Source: Thermanaeromonas sp. C210
GTDB lineage: Bacteria > Bacillota > DSM-521 > Neomoorellales > Neomoorellaceae
DNA: 64,000 nt
Direction: 5' to 3'
Assembly (NCBI RefSeq): GCF_013167955.1
Contig: NZ_BLWF01000003.1
Span: 310,001-374,000 of the forward strand
Shown here: piece by piece, positions 61,021-64,000 of the stretch
Position numbering within the stretch: position 1 is the stretch's first letter
Layout: each line of letters begins with the position of its first letter
Translations under genes and position numbers: made by a program
Notes under the pieces: model-generated
Seen by the model: the letters and a program-made list of their open reading frames with translations, nothing else
Told to the model about the DNA's origin: nothing
The model's database searches: none

Positions 61021-61749
61021 TTAAAAGGGAGGTGTGGCCGGAAGCTGCCTCTTATGCCGGCTTCGGGCTATAAGCTCGTCAATGCGCTTGGCAGCCGCCG
61101 GGGGAGCTTCGCCGGTGAGGAGGTAGCGGTCCAGCACGGCATAGGTTAGCCCCATTTCGCCTTCATCGGTTTGACCCTCCCATAAACCGGCAGAAGGGGG
61201 CTTGTTAATAATTGTTTCCGGAATGTTAAGATGGCGGGCCAACTCCCGTACTTGGGCCTTTACCAGATTGGCAAGGGGCAAAATATCAACCCCGCCGTCG
61301 CCGTATTTGGTAAAGTAGCCTACGGTAACCTCACTTTTGTTGCCCGTACCGACCACCAGGTAGTTCAATTGATTGGCCCAGTAGTAGAGGGCAGTCATGC
61401 GCAAGCGGGGCTTAATATTGGCCAGGGCAAGGGAGCGCTCGCCGGGAACATAGGGGCTGCCCCTTAAGGCTTCTACCAAAGCGTTATAAACTCCATCCAA
61501 GACTACCGTCTTAGTGGGGAGGGCCAAGCTTCGGGCCACCAGTTCGGCATCGGCAGCATCCCGGGGATTGCTATGGCAGGGCATGATCAAGCCCAGGCTA
61601 TTTTCCGGGAAGGCCTGTTTACAGAGGGCGGCTACGACTGCGGAATCGAGGCCCCCGCTTAGCCCCAGTACTACACCTTGACAGCCGCTTTCATGCACTT
61701 TCTCCTGGATCCAGGAAACCAACCTGCCGGCTAATTCTTCCACACCCAT
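61021..61749 (-). CDS. nadE: NAD+ synthase, ammonia-dependent type
   Basis: 242 residues from ATG 61749 (GTG 61752 also possible); the longer open frame includes the promoter. Amidates deamido-NAD. PP-loop GLSGGLDSAVVAALC near residue 29, VVGTGNKSEVTVGYFTKYGDG near 140, LPLANLVKAQVRELA and PPSAGLWEGQTDEGEMG. No glutaminase domain, so ammonia is the likely donor. Confidence 0.95.
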   Translation of the reverse strand: MGVEELAGRLVSWIQEKVHESGCQGVVLGLSGGLDSAVVAALCKQAFPENSLGLIMPCHSNPRDAADAELVARSLALPTKTVVLDGVYNALVEALRGSPYVPGERSLALANIKPRLRMTALYYWANQLNYLVVGTGNKSEVTVGYFTKYGDGGVDILPLANLVKAQVRELARHLNIPETIINKPPSAGLWEGQTDEGEMGLTYAVLDRYLLTGEAPPAAAKRIDELIARSRHKRQLPATPPF

Positions 61750-61828
61750 CACCCTATCGCACAAAAATAAGAAAAGGCCGGCGTCCCTAAAAGTGTCAAA
61801 GAGTACCGCGGCCTCGTTGCCTGTTCTT

Positions 61829-61856
61829 ATTATACCGCTCCGCCGCCCCAAGTCAA
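61829..61856 (-). promoter_or_regulatory. Sigma-A promoter of nadE
   Basis: Minus strand: TTGACT (61851-61856), 16 bases, TATAAT (61829-61834). The leader is about 70 bases. It rules out the upstream extension of the nadE frame. Confidence 0.75.
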
Positions 61857-62163
61857 GGTTTGGGTGGCTCCCACACCATCCGTAGAGCCGGTGGTTTGAT
61901 TTTAGGAAATACGGGCCCGCGCAGCAATTACCGGAATAAATCCTCGCGGCCGCCCGGTTTGGCGGTTCGGGGCTTAAAACAGGGATTCTAGGGCCAAGGG
62001 CCGTATTTACGTGCACAAAATACTTTGACGACATACCAGGACTTTTTAGGGACGGCGTCGAATACTTGTCTTACTGCTTTAAGCAGAGTTCGAAGCGCCG
62101 GCCCTTGTTGTTTCTTTAGAGGACGCCGGAGGGTTGAAGAGGTATTTAATCGAGGTGAAGAAA
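61857..62163. other. Divergent gap with a short dyad
   Basis: Between nadE and the CCG-domain gene. Contains CTGCTT-T-AAGCAG (62074-62086), a perfect 13-base dyad that could be an operator for the plus-strand genes. No strong plus-strand promoter was found. Confidence 0.3.
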
Positions 62164-63186
62164 ATGGCGTTAAAGCTAAGGGGAGAAAGCAGCCAGTATC
62201 GTTTACCGCCCACGGTAGAGGTTGTGAGGGGTAATATTATCAAATATGGCAATCCCCTCGGTCTTTCTGGTAAAGAAATTGCCGGTTGGGCCAGCGACTT
62301 AAACCTGCCCCGAGAAGGGGAAGTGCTTTTATACACCGGCGGGGAATATCAATTGGTTCCCTATATCGACGGCCTGGTCGACATGCTCACCAAGGTGGAC
62401 CAAGGCAGTGTGGGTTTCTCCCTGATGATGGGTTTCCGCAACCTAGTGGACAGGGTGGGGGTTAACCCGGAAAAGATCGTTGCCGGTGTGCTTTCAGGAC
62501 AGAGGGAGCGCTACCGGAACGTGAGCCGACAAGCCGCGGCGGTCCTGCAAAGGATGGGTCTACAAATATGTTACCTGGGCGAAGAAGAGCTTTACAGCGG
62601 CGCCTTGCTCTATGAGTATGGCTTCATGGATGACTTACGCCGCCACGCCCGCAAGCTGGCCGGGTTAATTAAAGGGACCGGGGCCAGGACCATCATCTGC
62701 TTGTCACCCCATTCGGCCGAAGTTTTTAAGCTCATTTATCCCCGCATAATCGAGGATTTCCATTACGAGGTAAAAACCTTCACCGAAGCCCTTTGGGATT
62801 TGTGTAACAGCGCCCCCGGGCGGCTGGTCGCGTCCTTTAATGGAAGGGTCACGGTACACGATTCCTGCCGGATGGCCAGGGAACTGGGTATCACAGAAGA
62901 GATCAGGGAAATTTTTAAGAGGATAAAGGGAGTTTCCTTGATAGAGCCGGAGTTCAACCGGCGATGGACCACCTGTTGCGGCGGGCCGGGTAAGGTGCTG
63001 TTTCCCGAACTGGCCGGAAAGATAGCTGCGCGCCGGCTCGATGAACTTATGAGTACCGAAGCCGATGTAGTGGTCACCTTCTGCCCTTATTGCCTGGCTG
63101 CCCTAGACAAAGCCCGGCGGGAGGGACAAAGAAGCATAGAGATTCAGGATATCATCGAGTTTATGTACAGGGGGATGGCCGAGTGA
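62164..63186 (+). CDS. CCG-domain Fe-S protein (LutA/HdrB-like)
   Basis: 340 residues from ATG 62164 with GAGGTGA upstream; TTG 62134 is an alternative. The first CCG-type half has lost most cysteines (YTGGEYQLVPYIDGL in place of the usual Cys motif). The second is complete: VHDSCRMAREL, RRWTTCCGGPGKVLFPE and VVTFCPYCLAALDKA. Such proteins partner a LutB-type Fe-S protein in lactate oxidation or similar two-electron chemistry. The next gene, of that type, starts in its stop codon. Confidence 0.82.
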   Translation: MALKLRGESSQYRLPPTVEVVRGNIIKYGNPLGLSGKEIAGWASDLNLPREGEVLLYTGGEYQLVPYIDGLVDMLTKVDQGSVGFSLMMGFRNLVDRVGVNPEKIVAGVLSGQRERYRNVSRQAAAVLQRMGLQICYLGEEELYSGALLYEYGFMDDLRRHARKLAGLIKGTGARTIICLSPHSAEVFKLIYPRIIEDFHYEVKTFTEALWDLCNSAPGRLVASFNGRVTVHDSCRMARELGITEEIREIFKRIKGVSLIEPEFNRRWTTCCGGPGKVLFPELAGKIAARRLDELMSTEADVVVTFCPYCLAALDKARREGQRSIEIQDIIEFMYRGMAE

Positions 63187-64000
63187 GGAGTCTTGCACGC
63201 GCCTTTCAAAAGTATACGACGGAGCTTAATAGGGCTTCCAACGATCCCAATATCCAGCTGGCCCTGGCCAGGGCCGTCAAATCTTACCGGGAGAACACGG
63301 CAGCCGCCCTCAAACGTTTTCCCCATACTGTCGGGCTGGCAGAGGAAGTACGCGCCATCAAGCAATCGGCCGTTGAACGCATGGATGACCTGGTGGCCCG
63401 GGCCAGGGAAGCTATTGAGGCCAACCATGGACGTGCCTATCTGGCCAGGTCGGCCGAAGAAGCTTTAAACTTGGTGGCTGACATCATTGGTACGGGCAAG
63501 ATAGTAGTAAAGGGCAAGAGTATTTTGGGGGAAGAACTGGAAATAAGGGAGTACCTCCTCGAAAAAGGCAACGAGGTCTGGGAAACAGATCTAGGGGAGT
63601 TTTTGTTGCAGTTGCGCCATGAAAGGCCTATGCATATTGTTTCTCCTTCAATCCATGTGCCGCGGGAGCAGGTTGCGGAGGTGTTCACCGAGTTCTTCGG
63701 CCGGGAAATCCCCCCGGATATTGCTGCCGAAGTGGGGGCCGTTAGGGAATTTATGAGGGAAAAGTATTTTAAGGCCCATTTCGGCCTTAGCGGTGCCAAC
63801 GTGGTGGCCGCCGACTGCGGGGCCCTGGTCATTATCGAAAATGAAGGCAACGCCCGTTTATGCACTGCCGTGCCCCCGGTGCATATAGCCCTGGTGGGTA
63901 TCGAAAAAGTGGTGCCCACTTTTCAGGATGCCATGAAGGTGGCGGAAGTCACCTGGCGTTATGCTAACTACCCCGTTCCCGGTTACGTAAATATAATCAG
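63183..64000 (+). CDS. LutB/LUD-domain protein, N-terminal part (runs off right edge)
   Basis: GTG 63183 overlaps the upstream stop (GTGA); 272 codons are visible before the window ends. LUD-domain features: NPNIQLALARAVKSYRENTA, AEEALNLVADIIGTGKIVVK, WETDLGEFLLQL, HIVSPSIHVPREQVAEVF and GLSGANVVAADCGALVIIEN, as in LutB/LldF of lactate oxidation. The C-terminal ferredoxin expected of LutB would lie outside the window. With the CCG protein it may form a lactate or other 2-hydroxyacid dehydrogenase complex. Confidence 0.88.
   Translation, partial: MRSLARAFQKYTTELNRASNDPNIQLALARAVKSYRENTAAALKRFPHTVGLAEEVRAIKQSAVERMDDLVARAREAIEANHGRAYLARSAEEALNLVADIIGTGKIVVKGKSILGEELEIREYLLEKGNEVWETDLGEFLLQLRHERPMHIVSPSIHVPREQVAEVFTEFFGREIPPDIAAEVGAVREFMREKYFKAHFGLSGANVVAADCGALVIIENEGNARLCTAVPPVHIALVGIEKVVPTFQDAMKVAEVTWRYANYPVPGYVNII

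Noticed and set aside
61750-62034. N-terminal extension of NAD synthase
   Set aside because: The extension covers a TTGACT-N16-TATAAT promoter and has no synthase or glutaminase features.

Overview
The window looks like a chromosome segment of a spore-forming, anaerobic, fairly GC-rich thermophilic clostridium. Moorella/Thermanaeromonas-like Moorellaceae is my best guess from gene content; I could run no database search. Support comes from sporulation genes (spoIVA, a SpoIIP-like protein, a YIEGIA protein with its small capping subunit), an IspH-ribosomal S1 fusion, futalosine-type menaquinone genes, many GTG/TTG starts with strong GGAGG ribosome binding sites, and several cytoplasmic molybdopterin enzymes. 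No IS element, CRISPR array, tRNA or rRNA gene was seen.

Layout. 1-7164: end of trpBA, a promoter and attenuator-like leader, then aroF-pheA-tyrA, then aroA-cmk-plsC. 7241-10376: ispH/S1 fusion and fni (isoprenoid). 10404-14446: SpoIIP/YIEGIA membrane cluster and two DUF3189 paralogues. 14594-20562: DUF512 radical SAM protein, der, plsY, gpsA, spoIVA. 20600-43213: accessory island with three molybdopterin oxidoreductase modules, an MFS transporter interrupted by one in-frame TGA, Fe-S and radical-SAM proteins, a decayed MATE gene, and a sigma-54 activator. 43459-44986: decayed ABC-permease and histidine-kinase genes. 45038-52534: SAM riboswitch, metY-metX, then hom-thrC-thrB-lysC. 53089-56696: cobalamin riboswitch and cobalt transporter cbiMNQO. 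56698-60674: minus-strand menaquinone operon (MTAP-like, mqnE, mqnA, mqnC). 61021-61856: nadE. 62164-64000: CCG-domain Fe-S protein and the start of a LutB/LUD protein.

The island is the most interesting part. Module B (24382-29222) closely resembles the two-subunit pyrogallol-phloroglucinol transhydroxylase of Pelobacter: the large subunit lacks an N-terminal Fe-S motif and keeps the Asp-Ser pair at the Mo site, and the small subunit carries 12 cluster cysteines plus a C-terminal beta-sandwich-like domain. An MFS gene follows it. Module A (20855-24168) and module C (29404-33335) are each preceded by a good sigma-54 -24/-12 promoter. The only sigma-54 activator in the window lies at 41036-43213, about 8 kb beyond module C. 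Module C adds a four-cluster Fe-S subunit and an NrfD-type membrane anchor, and so could exchange electrons with the menaquinone made by the mqn genes. I infer an inducible system for reductive or hydroxyl-transferring chemistry, perhaps on aromatic compounds. The substrate is unknown.

Amino-acid, cobalt and quinone genes show recognisable control: a SAM-I riboswitch with terminator, a cobalamin riboswitch with terminator, an attenuator-like aro leader, and clear sigma-A promoters. Gene decay is concentrated between 39.6 and 45.0 kb, on both sides of the intact sigma-54 activator gene.
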